Assembly: GCA_017309115.1 (NCBI GenBank)
Contig: JAFLEF010000003.1
Span: 62,001 to 126,000, forward strand
Length of the DNA: 64,000 nt
Direction of reading: 5' to 3'
Source: Verrucomicrobiota bacterium
GTDB taxonomy: Bacteria; Verrucomicrobiota; Verrucomicrobiia; Limisphaerales; UBA9464
Part shown: positions 27,040 to 35,163 of the stretch, in pieces
Position numbering within the stretch: position 1 is the stretch's first letter
Layout of the letters: the number at the start of each line of letters is the position of its first letter
The notes under the pieces: model-generated
The model's database searches: none
What the model was told of the DNA's origin: nothing
The model's input: only the letters and a program-made list of their open reading frames with translations
Made by a program: the position numbers and the translations under genes

Positions 27040-28848
27040 TCAATCCACCGTATCGAGCTGCGCCTCTGGATTCATCGGCAGGGTTCGATTGCCGCGCCCA
27101 CCGCAGACTCGCGTCTCGTTGGCCGGATTGGGCCGCAGCATGCGTTTCTGGCGTTCGCGATCGCCGGCGTTCCGAACCACCGGAATCGGTTGGCCGGTGT
27201 TGATGTCCAGTCCGGTCACGTACATGGCGGCGGACCCGGTCATCGGCAACGGAATGAAGTCCTGCACCTGCTGGAGGTTCCAGCGCTCTTCCTTCAGGAA
27301 CGTTTCCACGGCGCCCATTTCCTTCTCGGTGCAACCCGGGAAACTGGAAATGAAGTAGGGCACCAGATACTGCTCCTTGCCGGCGTCTTCGCTGAGCTCG
27401 AAAAACTTCTCCATGAAGGCTGGGAAGTCTCCGGCGGGCTTACGCATGCGGCGCAGGACGTCGGGATGCATGTGTTCGGGAGCCACCTTCATGTGTCCGG
27501 AAACGTGGTTCTGGACCAGCTCCTTCATGTACTCCGGGGTGCGCAGGGCGACATCCATGCGGATTCCCGATTGCACAAAGACGTGTTTGACCCCGGGTTG
27601 GGTTCGGGCGCCCTTGAGCAGGTCGATGCCTGCCTTTTCGTCGATCTTGAGCACCGGACAAATGCTGGGCCAGAGGCAGCTCGGCCGATGGCATTTCTGG
27701 CATTCTTCGGCGTGACCGTTCTTGGCGCCGTAGAGGTTGGCGGTGGGGCCGCCCAGATCCGAGATCGTGCCCCGAAAGGTGTCGGACTCGGCGAGTTTGC
27801 GAATTTCCTTCAGGACGGAATCCACGCTGCGGCTCGACAAGAACTTCCCTTGATGGAAACCCAGGCCACAGAAGGTGCAGCCCCCGGGACAGCCCCGGGA
27901 AACGATGATCGAATCCTTGATCGTGGCGAAGCCGGGGACGGGTTCGGTATAGCTGGGATGGGCCAACCGCATGAAGGGCAGTTCGTAGAGCGCGTCGAGT
28001 TCCGGGCCATCCACCGGAAAGGCCGGGGGTTCCTGGAGCACTGCCCGGTTGCCGTGCATCTGGACCAGCCGTTTGCCGCTGTAGGGCGTTTGCTGGGCTT
28101 CAACCACCTTGGTCAGACGCATCAGGTGGGTCTTGTCGGCCTGAAGATCCTCCCAGGAAGGCAGGATGATGCAGTCGCTGAAGTCGGCGGCCGCGGTGGC
28201 CTTGCTGCCCAGGAACACGGCGGTGCCGCGGATTCCGTGCAAGTCGCGATTGCCGGCCTTCAGGCGATCCACGATTTCCCGAACGGCCCGTTCGCCCATG
28301 CCGTAAACCAGCACATCCGCCTTGGCGAGCGAGAGGATCGACGGCTTGAGTTTATCTTCCCAGTAGTCGTAGTGGGCCACTCGACGCATGGAGGCTTCCA
28401 TGCCGCCCAACACCACCGGAACTCCCGGAAATGCCCGGCGCGCCATTTGGGAGTACACCACGGCCGCGTGATTGGGGCGTTTTCCGGGCACCCCACCGGC
28501 GCTGTAGACGTCCTCCTTCCGCTTGTGTCGCGCTGCCGTGTAGTTCGACAGCATGGAATCCAGATTTCCCGCGGTAACCCCGACGAAGAGTCGCGGAGTG
28601 CCCATGACCTGAATGGATTCAATCTTGGTCCAGTCCGGCTGGGCGATGATTCCCACCCGCAACCCCATGCCTTCCAACACCCGGCCAATCATCGCGGCGC
28701 CAAAGGACGGATGATCCACGTAGGCGTCGCCGGTAATGATCAGCACGTCCAGTTCGGACCAGCCCCGGGCCTCCATTTCCTCCCGGGACATCGGAAGAAA
28801 CCCATTGGTTTTCGGCTTGGCTGCAAATTGGATCGGAACCGCTCCCAT
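27040..28848 (-). CDS. YgiQ family (UPF0313) radical SAM protein
   Basis: This 602-residue protein begins FLPMSREEMEARGW and then DVLIITGDAYVDHPSFG, the N-terminal signature of the YgiQ family. The radical SAM cluster motif CPGGCTFC sits near residues 315-322, and a cysteine-rich insertion (CQKCHRPSCLWPSICPVL) follows in the middle. The C-terminus is YgiQ-like (QVQDFIPLPMT), ending in a basic/Gly-rich tail. The family is widespread and conserved but its substrate is unestablished. It is monocistronic as far as can be seen; the upstream 266 bases hold an intergenic repeat. Confidence 0.9.
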   Translation of the reverse strand: MGAVPIQFAAKPKTNGFLPMSREEMEARGWSELDVLIITGDAYVDHPSFGAAMIGRVLEGMGLRVGIIAQPDWTKIESIQVMGTPRLFVGVTAGNLDSMLSNYTAARHKRKEDVYSAGGVPGKRPNHAAVVYSQMARRAFPGVPVVLGGMEASMRRVAHYDYWEDKLKPSILSLAKADVLVYGMGERAVREIVDRLKAGNRDLHGIRGTAVFLGSKATAAADFSDCIILPSWEDLQADKTHLMRLTKVVEAQQTPYSGKRLVQMHGNRAVLQEPPAFPVDGPELDALYELPFMRLAHPSYTEPVPGFATIKDSIIVSRGCPGGCTFCGLGFHQGKFLSSRSVDSVLKEIRKLAESDTFRGTISDLGGPTANLYGAKNGHAEECQKCHRPSCLWPSICPVLKIDEKAGIDLLKGARTQPGVKHVFVQSGIRMDVALRTPEYMKELVQNHVSGHMKVAPEHMHPDVLRRMRKPAGDFPAFMEKFFELSEDAGKEQYLVPYFISSFPGCTEKEMGAVETFLKEERWNLQQVQDFIPLPMTGSAAMYVTGLDINTGQPIPVVRNAGDRERQKRMLRPNPANETRVCGGRGNRTLPMNPEAQLDTVD

Positions 28849-28924
28849 AAACGTGGCCTAAGGTGACCGCATGCCTGCCTGATTGGCAAACGGAACCAGA
28901 CTGAATTTGTCTGGTTGGTCCAAA

Positions 28925-29055
28925 ACCGGTAGGGCGACGCTTCGCGGAGCCGTTCGTTAGTGGAGTCCCCACACGTCATTTCGCAGTTACGCTTACGGCT
29001 CGGCGGAGCCTCGCTCCACCGGGGCGGTTCCCTCTCTCAACTCAACCCTCAACCC
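28925..29055. repeat. Intergenic inverted-repeat element
   Basis: ACCGGTAGGGCGACGCTTCG starts at 28925 and leads into a GCGGAGCCGTTCG segment; the right side holds GGCTCGGCGGAGCCTCGC (from 28998) and CTCTCTCAACTCAACCCTC (from 29032). It shares the left core and the right CTCTCAAC arm with the 18,763 element, while the interior differs. It fills the space between divergent ygiQ-like and TerB-like genes. Confidence 0.65.
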
Positions 29056-29114
29056 GCTTCAGGGGGCCATAAATTTCGGTCGCACGGTGCGGCAGGCGAA
29101 TTATCGTCCGCCCC

Positions 29115-30077
29115 ATGGAACTCTCCCAACAACAGGCGCTCTTGAGTCTTGCGTTGCACGCGGCGTACGCCGATGGCGAAGCCTCGCTGTCGGAACGTGA
29201 ATCCATTCAACAGCTCGCCCGGCGCTTCGAGCAGCAGGGCGTGGCGTTGCCCAGCCCGGATGCCGCAGTTCGGGCCCGGACCGTCGAGGAGTTGGCCCGC
29301 CAGCTCCGCGGCCCAGAGACGAGCCAGATTGCCTACGAAATGGCGTCCTCGGTTTGTGAAGCGGACAAGGAACATTCCGCCCCGGAACGTCGGTTTTTGG
29401 CCGAGTTGCGAACGGCCCTGGGCCTGGAGGAGGCGGTCAGCGGCAGTGTGGACTCCCAGACCCATGTGTTGGCCGAGGCCCACGCGATCCCCGCCCGTCT
29501 CACCCCGGTTCAATCCGTGCCCCCACCGGTGTTCGACGTGACCTCCACCACGGTCCAAGGGTCTTCTGCCGCCGAACTCGACAAAACCATTCTGACCAAT
29601 GCCATTCTGGCCGGAGCGTTGGAACTCCTGCCCAGCACGCTGGCCACCATGGCCATTATTCCCGTCCAAATGCGGCTGGTGTATCGGATTGGCCAGACCT
29701 ATGGCTACGAACTGGATTCCGGTCACGTGAAGGATCTCCTGGCGACCGCCGGCGTGGGGCTGACCTCCCAGGTCGTGGAGGGGTTTGTGGAGCGCTTGGC
29801 CCGAGGGTTTTTCGGCAAGGTCGCCGGGGGCTTAGGTCGCAGCCTCGGCGGGCAGGTGGCGAGTTCCGGGATGTCGTTTGCCACCACATATGCCTTGGGA
29901 CAAATGGCTCGGCAGTATTATGCCGGCGGCCGGAAGTTCAGTTCCGTCGAGCTCCGCAACCTATTTGATTCACTGCTGGGTCAGGGGCGTCAGTTGCAGA
30001 CGGAGTATCTCCCGCGAATTCGCGAACAGGCGGCGAAACTGGATTTGAAGTCGCTTCCGGCGTTGCTGCGGAACTAA
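29115..30077 (+). CDS. TerB-like and YcjF/DUF697-like two-domain protein
   Basis: This 320-residue protein has two parts. Residues 1-110 look like a TerB/DUF533 helical domain: LSLALHAAYADGEASLSERE and MASSVCEADKEHSAPERRFL, with acidic metal-like pairs. Residues about 150-290 resemble a YcjF/DUF697-type membrane-associated domain: ILAGALELLPSTLATMAIIP, LVYRIGQTYGYELDSGHVKD and a glycine-rich helix. TerB modules occur in stress and metal-resistance systems; DUF697 proteins bind membranes near GTPases. The fusion suggests a membrane-stress role, but no function is proven. It is followed 84 bases later by an FKBP gene on the same strand. Confidence 0.65.
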   Translation: MELSQQQALLSLALHAAYADGEASLSERESIQQLARRFEQQGVALPSPDAAVRARTVEELARQLRGPETSQIAYEMASSVCEADKEHSAPERRFLAELRTALGLEEAVSGSVDSQTHVLAEAHAIPARLTPVQSVPPPVFDVTSTTVQGSSAAELDKTILTNAILAGALELLPSTLATMAIIPVQMRLVYRIGQTYGYELDSGHVKDLLATAGVGLTSQVVEGFVERLARGFFGKVAGGLGRSLGGQVASSGMSFATTYALGQMARQYYAGGRKFSSVELRNLFDSLLGQGRQLQTEYLPRIREQAAKLDLKSLPALLRN

Positions 30078-30161
30078 TCCCGGGAGGTTTGCACCTGACA
30101 GAGTGAAGAAGAAGCGTGTCGGCGGATTGACCCGACGGCCGTTTCCGGAGGAGGATTCCGC

Positions 30162-30494
30162 ATGCCTGAGTCTGGTTTGAAGATTGAACAACTGACCGTG
30201 GGCCATGGGCCGACGCCGAAACGCGGGGATTCCGTGACCGTTCACTACACGGGAACCTTCACTGATGGTCGGAAGTTCGACAGTTCGGTGGATCGCAATG
30301 AACCGTTTTGTTTCAACGTCGGCTTGGGTCAGGTCATCGCCGGCTGGGATCAGGGCGTGGCAACCATGAAAGTCGGCGACAAGGTGCGCATGACGATCCC
30401 GCCGGAATTGGCGTATGGCCGGAACGGGTATCCCGGAGCGATCCCGCCGAATGCGACGCTGATCTTCGAGGTGGAACTGTTGTCGATCGGCTAA
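30162..30494 (+). CDS. FKBP-type peptidyl-prolyl isomerase
   Basis: This 110-residue protein is a single FKBP domain that catalyses cis-trans isomerisation of proline bonds. It shows [52 protein letters not shown] and [12 protein letters not shown], which cover the aromatic ligand pocket (Y, F, D, V-I-W, Y, F) of active FKBPs. No signal peptide is present, so it is cytoplasmic. A strong ribosome site (GGAGGAGG) lies a few bases before the ATG. Length is the standard for a one-domain FKBP12-like enzyme. Confidence 0.93.
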   Translation: MPESGLKIEQLTVGHGPTPKRGDSVTVHYTGTFTDGRKFDSSVDRNEPFCFNVGLGQVIAGWDQGVATMKVGDKVRMTIPPELAYGRNGYPGAIPPNATLIFEVELLSIG

Positions 30495-30891
30495 ACCCCG
30501 TAGCCGCCGACGGCAGAAGGCGCCACTCAGTCCTCCCGCGTGACCTGGCGTTCCGCCTGTGAAGTTTGGAGCAGGTCGGCTTCGCGCGAAGCGTTTGGAG
30601 TGCGGTTGCGCAACGCAGTGGAGCTACCGCTTTTCGTCTCGGCGGGTGCCGCCTCAAAACACTCTGCAACCCACCCGCCACCTACGCGCCGCAAAAACAC
30701 CCGAGGATCTCCCGCGGAGGGGGGACGAATCTGGAACCCAGGAAAACAGGAAAAAGATGGTGAGAGGTCGCTTCACGAGACGATCCTATAGGCAGCTTCA
30801 GTGAACGCTCCGATTGCGCCGCGGCTCCATTCAGGGCACGGTCCCCGAAGCGTCACCAAGCAGCGACGTTATTAGGCGTCATTCGCACATC
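30495..30891. repeat. Intergenic stretch with GC-rich repeat-like block
   Basis: No convincing gene lies in these 397 bases. About 30,560-30,760 holds a block (gtttggagtgcggttgcgca, then gaacccaggaaaacaggaaa) of a style I recall as a dispersed repeat in verrucomicrobial genomes; several short frames are open across it, none protein-like. After 30,760 the sequence becomes more AT-rich and leads, with GTTATTAGGC at 30868-30877, into small unknown ORFs. The repeat call rests on memory of such sequences, not on a second copy in the window. Confidence 0.35.
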
Positions 30892-31209
30892 ATGGGAAGC
30901 GCGTGCCAATGCAGTGCAGTTGGTCGAGGCGTTCAGACGTTTCGGATACGCCACACCGAGCGCTTGTTCGATGTCGTTACGGATGTCGGCAGTGACCACG
31001 GGCACTTCCTCGACGCTCGCGCAGTTTGGGCGTGTCGTCTCTGCGGTCAGATGTTCGCTTGGATGCGCGTCGTCTACAAAGACCAAGAAGAGATTTTGGT
31101 TCGGGCACAGTCACCGGGTTGGCAGAGTTGGGATTGGGCAGTGCTGGCTGAGGTAGCCGACAGTTGTAGATGGCGGGGCCCGGAGCGAGAACCGAGATAT
31201 GTCGTGTAG
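30892..31209 (+). CDS. Small unknown protein with zinc-ribbon-like CxxC
   Basis: This frame encodes 105 residues from ATG 30892. The first 25 are unconvincing, but HTERLFDVVTDVGSDHGHFL and WACRLCGQMFAWMRVVYKD read like a real small protein with one CxxC pair. A neighbouring frame has LVEAFRRFGYATPS at the N-terminal side, so a frameshift may have displaced the original start. The composition is visibly more AT-rich than nearby genes. It is not recognised; it could be a cassette-borne protein or a decayed fragment. Confidence 0.35.
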   Translation: MGSACQCSAVGRGVQTFRIRHTERLFDVVTDVGSDHGHFLDARAVWACRLCGQMFAWMRVVYKDQEEILVRAQSPGWQSWDWAVLAEVADSCRWRGPEREPRYVV

Positions 31210-31275
31210 TTTTACCACGCCGCCTAACATCTGTTACGACGGCGGTCAGTGAGTTGGAACGTTTAGCGTGCTCGT

Positions 31276-31716
31276 ATGGCCAGTTGTATCTCCTATCAGG
31301 ACCAGTTCTTCCACGTTTCGAATCAGAGATTCTATTCGCTGATCGCGTTCGGTTTGGAGGCTGCGCAGAGGACAGCGCAGACGGACGCGGAGAGATCGTT
31401 TATTTCGACCCTGAAACAAAGTAGTGATGCTTTCTATCCCGGCTATGATTTCGCTATTGAACGTGAGTTTTCTTGTCGAGACGAACGGAAATTCTGGGCG
31501 CGAGTGTTTTTCGATTTGGCCCATCTCATCTTCTGCCGTGAGATCGGAAATCGTGATGTCTCGTTCTGGCAGAGTTCAGCCGTGGGGGATGCGTATCTCT
31601 TTGGACGTTTGATCACGCGTTCAGTGCAGGAGGAGGAGAATGCGTGGCAACCCAAGACCATGGCGTCTATCGAGGCCGATGCCTTCCAAAAGAAGGGAGT
31701 CAACGTAAGGTTGTGA
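31276..31716 (+). CDS. Small unknown protein
   Basis: This 146-residue protein (start MASCISYQDQFFHVSNQRFY) has a convincing aromatic and charged composition (DERKFWARVFFDLAHLIFC, FWQSSAVGDAYLFGRLI) and no signal or membrane segment. I recognise no family. It lies in a short AT-richer stretch with another small ORF 66 bases upstream on the same strand. Such isolated small genes of odd composition often arrive by transfer. No function is offered. Confidence 0.45.
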   Translation: MASCISYQDQFFHVSNQRFYSLIAFGLEAAQRTAQTDAERSFISTLKQSSDAFYPGYDFAIEREFSCRDERKFWARVFFDLAHLIFCREIGNRDVSFWQSSAVGDAYLFGRLITRSVQEEENAWQPKTMASIEADAFQKKGVNVRL

Positions 31717-32015
31717 GAATGCCGAATCAGGCCGTCGAATTGCCGGTTTGGAAAGGCTGTGCCCAGAGCTAGCGGTTTGTTGGTAGGCTCCGACGTTGGG
31801 TGTCAACCACGCTCCATCCGTGAATACCGAAGCCCAGAAAGTCAGCAGACCACGTCTCACCGTGATCGAAGTGGTCGTCGAGTGGATGGATCATCCGGGT
31901 TCACGACACGAGATAGACGCGGGTCTGGGATTGACGGTCACCCCCAAGAAGATCACTCGAATCAATCCGACGTTGGCGTCCCGCCTTCAGTGGTTACTCA
32001 TCGGAGAATGCGACA
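31717..32015. other. Gap without a supported gene
   Basis: These 299 bases between the small unknown gene and the leftward antiporter stop hold no supported gene. A frame from TTG 31796 stays open but its product (EVVVEWMDHPGSRHEIDAGL) runs into the antisense strand of the antiporter and matches nothing known. GGTAGGC occurs at 31782-31788. Confidence 0.4.
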
Positions 32016-33776
32016 TCAGGCCGGGTTCTCCGGGGGCAGTTCCTCGGAAAACTGTCGGTTCATTTCACCGCGCTGGGCGGCGAGTTCGGCGATCTGACGG
32101 CGAAGTTGCGGATACTTGCGCAGAAACTCCCGGAAGTCGCGCTGACTGAGCGTCAGGAACTTGCTGTAATCCAGTGCGGTGACGTCGGCGGTGCGGGTCT
32201 GGCCCGAGAGCAGGGCCATTTCGCCGAAGAACCCGCCCGGGCCGAGCTTGATGCGGCGTCCTTTGACGGTGACTTCGACTTCGCCGGAAGAGATGAAGTA
32301 CACGGCATCGGCGACATCGCCCACGCGGATGATTCGTTCGCCCGGTTGGGCCTCGCGGGACTGGAAGTGGAGCACCAGTGTTTCGCGCTGTTCGGCGCTG
32401 AGCCCGGAGAAGAGCGGGAACCGTTGAGCGAGTTCCTCCGGGCTGAACACTTTGTGGGCGGCGGCCTGCTGTTCCAGTTTGAGCCGAGCGGCTTCGAGTT
32501 CGCGTTCGAGTCGTTGCAGACTGCTGGAACGGGAATCCTCCAACGCCGCCTTCCAACGGACGCTGGCTTGGAGTCGTTCGTTCAACCAGTCGGCACCCGT
32601 AAAAAACAAGGGATTCAGCGTGATGGATAGGATCGCGCCGGCGAGCACCAGGCTCAGACCTTCTGGCGGCAACAGTCGGTACTCCAGTCCCAGTCCGGCC
32701 AGGATGAAGGAGAATTCCCCAATCTGCGCCAGGGACGCCGCGACGGTGAGTCCGGTGCTGATGGGAAAGCGCAGGGCCAGCACGATGCCGAGTGCGATCA
32801 ACGACTTGCCGATCAGAATCAGAAGCAGCACGGCCAGCACCTTGCCCGGTTCGCGCACCAAAATGTAGGGATCGAACAACATGCCGACCGACACGAAGAA
32901 CAACACGGCGAAGGCGTCCTGCAGCGGCAGAACGTTGGCGGCGGTCTTGTGGCTCAGATCGGATTCACTCAGGACCACGCCGGCGAAGAAGGCGCCCAGG
33001 GCGTAGGAGACGCCAAACATTTTCGCGGAGCCGAAGGCGATGCCCAGGGCGAGGGCGAGCACGCAGAGGGTGAAGAGTTCGCGGGATCCGGTGCGGGCGA
33101 CCTGACGCAGAATCATCGGCAGAACCTTCGGACCGAACATCAGAACGATCGCCACGAAACAACCCACCTTGAGCAGGGTGCCGACCAGGGACAGCAGCAG
33201 ATTTCCCTCTGGCACGGTGGCATGCGCGGCGTCGGTGGCTGCGGGTGCACCGAGGGCGGAGGCCAGGGCGGGGAGTAGTACCAGGGCCAATACCATGGCG
33301 AGGTCTTCGACGATCAGCCATCCGACGGCGATGCGGCCGTTCGGCGTCGCCACCGCGTTCCGCTCTTCCAAGGCCTTGAGCAGAACCACCGTACTGGCGA
33401 CCGAGAGACTCAGGCCGAGCACGATGCCCGCGCCCCAACTCCAGCCCCAGAACTTGGCCAGGAGCGCGCCAATCACCGTGGCGAGGGCGATCTGTCCGAT
33501 GGCTCCGGGGACGGCGATGCGACGAACCGCCATCAGGTCATCGACGGAGAAATGCAGACCGACCCCAAACATCAGGAGCATCACCCCGATTTCGGCCAAC
33601 TGGGAGGCCAGGGCGGCGTCACCGACGAAGCCGGGGGTATGCGGTCCCACGGCGACCCCAGCCAGGAGGTAACCGACGAGCGGTGGTAGGTTGAGCCGGT
33701 TGGCGATGAAGCCGAAGACGAATGCCAGAACGAACCCGACGGCGACTGTGGCGAGCAGGGAAACGTCGTGTGGCAT
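32016..33776 (-). CDS. CPA2-type K+/H+ antiporter with cyclic-nucleotide-binding domain
   Basis: This 586-residue inner-membrane protein has about twelve helices of the monovalent cation:proton antiporter-2 (KefB/YbaL-like) family (NRLNLPPLVGYLLAGVAVGP, VGLHFSVDDL, SVASTVVLLKALEER, LAQIGEFSFILAGLG). The usual TrkA-N domain is replaced by a coiled helix (about 425-460) and a cyclic-nucleotide-binding-type domain (about 465-570: FPLFSGLSAEQRETL, EVEVTVKGRRIKLGPGGFFG, then EMALLSGQTRTADVTALD). This suggests that ion exchange responds to a small ligand such as cAMP or c-di-AMP, unproven. ATG 33776 (MPHDVSLLA) is chosen because helix 1 follows. It lies 150 bases downstream of the dehydratase gene and probably has its own promoter. 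Confidence 0.85.
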   Translation of the reverse strand: MPHDVSLLATVAVGFVLAFVFGFIANRLNLPPLVGYLLAGVAVGPHTPGFVGDAALASQLAEIGVMLLMFGVGLHFSVDDLMAVRRIAVPGAIGQIALATVIGALLAKFWGWSWGAGIVLGLSLSVASTVVLLKALEERNAVATPNGRIAVGWLIVEDLAMVLALVLLPALASALGAPAATDAAHATVPEGNLLLSLVGTLLKVGCFVAIVLMFGPKVLPMILRQVARTGSRELFTLCVLALALGIAFGSAKMFGVSYALGAFFAGVVLSESDLSHKTAANVLPLQDAFAVLFFVSVGMLFDPYILVREPGKVLAVLLLILIGKSLIALGIVLALRFPISTGLTVAASLAQIGEFSFILAGLGLEYRLLPPEGLSLVLAGAILSITLNPLFFTGADWLNERLQASVRWKAALEDSRSSSLQRLERELEAARLKLEQQAAAHKVFSPEELAQRFPLFSGLSAEQRETLVLHFQSREAQPGERIIRVGDVADAVYFISSGEVEVTVKGRRIKLGPGGFFGEMALLSGQTRTADVTALDYSKFLTLSQRDFREFLRKYPQLRRQIAELAAQRGEMNRQFSEELPPENPA

Positions 33777-33926
33777 GGTGTTCGTGTCGGTCGGGTGAGC
33801 GGCCAGCCGTGACCGGGTCGGCGCTCCGCGGGTGCGTCCGCTCCAGAACACTGGGTAACGCTGTGGGAATCAGGCAAGGTTTTCTGTCGAAACCGCTTCC
33901 GAACCGACTTCCCTTGGGACGACCGC

Positions 33927-34352
33927 TTAGGCCGTTCCGGCGAGAGTGAGGTCGCACTGGACCAGCAAGGTGCCACGCAGGGTCACTGTGGCCTGAGCTT
34001 GGATCAGATGGCCCATCCGGCCGCTGATCTGAGCGTGAACCGTCACCGTTTCCCCGGGTCGCGCCGTTCCGAGAATCTTCGCCGCGCGAAGGGCTGTGAG
34101 CTTCAGTCCGGCCAGCGGGGCCTGCCGGGGATCGCACTGGGCCACGACTCCGGCTAATTGGGCGGCGGCTTCCAGCAGCAGCACCCCGGGCAGCAGCGGA
34201 TCGCCGGGAAAGTGTCCGCGAAAGTACTCCTCGGTACCGCGGGGCGTAAACTCCGCCGTCCCCTTGATGCCCGGCTCCAGGGAGAGCAAGCGATCCACGA
34301 AACGGAATTCGGGACCATGGGGCAGTTGCCGCAGTGGTGACGTGAGATCCAT
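33927..34352 (-). CDS. Hotdog-fold FabZ-like acyl dehydratase
   Basis: This 141-residue protein is a single hotdog domain of the FabZ/ApeI-like 3-hydroxyacyl-ACP dehydratase group: FRFVDRLLSLEPG, then YFRGHFPGDPLLPGVLLLEA, which contains the catalytic His and its companion residues, and TVHAQISGRMGHLIQAQ at the end. It dehydrates 3-hydroxyacyl chains bound to an acyl carrier protein. ATG 34352 is chosen by the family opening (PHGPEFRFVDR). It sits 70 bases after LolA in a cluster resembling aryl-polyene loci, but no ketosynthase or ACP gene is near, so its acyl partner must be encoded elsewhere. Confidence 0.82.
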   Translation of the reverse strand: MDLTSPLRQLPHGPEFRFVDRLLSLEPGIKGTAEFTPRGTEEYFRGHFPGDPLLPGVLLLEAAAQLAGVVAQCDPRQAPLAGLKLTALRAAKILGTARPGETVTVHAQISGRMGHLIQAQATVTLRGTLLVQCDLTLAGTA

Positions 34353-34422
34353 GGGAACAGGAAACCGAGCGGGGGAAAGTGTAGGAGAGGAGGGGACGCG
34401 GTGCAGTACCGTTCTGGTCCCA

Positions 34423-35163
34423 TCAGCGGGTCGGCGGGGCCATTTCGGTGACTTTCCAGCTCGCGTCGAGGGTCGGTCGGAAGAGGCTGGCGGGATTGGT
34501 CGGATTGCGGACGGCGTTGGTGAAGTCGTTGCGCAGACTCGAGCCGTCGGCGAATTGCAGTTCCGTCGCTTGCAACTGCCAGGTGTTGGTTTCGACCCAG
34601 AGGCGAAGTCCCGGCATGAGTTCCCGGGTGCCGGCGGCTCGCGGGCGGACTTGGAAGCCGATCGCCGGGGGCGCGTTGCTGATCGACAGCAGTTCAAAGC
34701 GGGACTGGAAATCAGCCGCATTGCGGGGAAACCCGGAGTCCAGCAACGCCAGCGCTTCCTTCATCGGACCCTGGGCCAGTTGTCCCAACGGATAACGTTC
34801 TCCGCGTTTCAGCCGGGGTGAGAGGATCAAGAGTTCCGAGCCGTCGCGCACGGCAATAGACTGCGCGGGTTGGCCGAGTTCCCAACGGAATTGATTCGGG
34901 GCGGTGAACCACACTTTGCCGGGAGCGGTCAGGGGACGGGTCAGTGACGGGAGGCGACGGGTTTGGATGAGATCCGCCGACCAGGACTCCAGTCCTTCCT
35001 GTTTGTTCAGCCAATGAACGAGCAGGGACTCCGGCGTCTGAGCATGTGCCAGGAGCAGGGAACCCAGAGTCAGCATTCCCACGAGGGTGAGTCCGAGGCG
35101 TCGGACCCGACTCAGGACGCGCCGGGTGTCTTCGATTCCCAAACGGGGACGAAATGAAACCAT
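34423..35163 (-). CDS. LolA-like outer-membrane lipoprotein carrier
   Basis: This 246-residue periplasmic protein has a signal peptide ([18 protein letters not shown]) and a LolA-type beta body: GLESWSADLIQTRRLPSL, GKVWFTAPNQFRWELG, SELLILSPRLKRGERYP and LRLWVETNTWQLQATEL. LolA ferries lipoproteins or lipids across the periplasm. The copies inside aryl-polyene clusters are specialised versions, and this one lies beside an MMPL exporter. The ATG at 35163 gives a long positive N-region and a 52-base overlap with the exporter gene; a GTG inside the signal peptide would remove the overlap. It is the second-last gene of the cluster. Confidence 0.8.
   Translation of the reverse strand: MVSFRPRLGIEDTRRVLSRVRRLGLTLVGMLTLGSLLLAHAQTPESLLVHWLNKQEGLESWSADLIQTRRLPSLTRPLTAPGKVWFTAPNQFRWELGQPAQSIAVRDGSELLILSPRLKRGERYPLGQLAQGPMKEALALLDSGFPRNAADFQSRFELLSISNAPPAIGFQVRPRAAGTRELMPGLRLWVETNTWQLQATELQFADGSSLRNDFTNAVRNPTNPASLFRPTLDASWKVTEMAPPTR

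Noticed and set aside
22898..28866. Several very long rightward open frames (up to 690 codons) opposite the DUF1501, DUF1549 and YgiQ-like genes
   Set aside because: All are antisense to genes with clear family motifs and arise from the codon bias of GC-rich DNA; none has a recognisable domain or plausible start.
30520..30804. Three overlapping short rightward frames in the intergenic repeat-like block
   Set aside because: All read the same repeat-like block in different frames with no signal, motif or ribosome site; treated as non-coding.
31222..31267. Possible integron attC site between small genes
   Set aside because: GCCTAAC fits one end, but GTTTAGC departs from the GTTRRRY core and the arms do not pair well, so it is kept only as a speculative finding and not called as a feature.
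31796..32149. A rightward open frame after the small unknown genes
   Set aside because: It runs into the antisense strand of the antiporter and has no recognisable domain; left as a gap.
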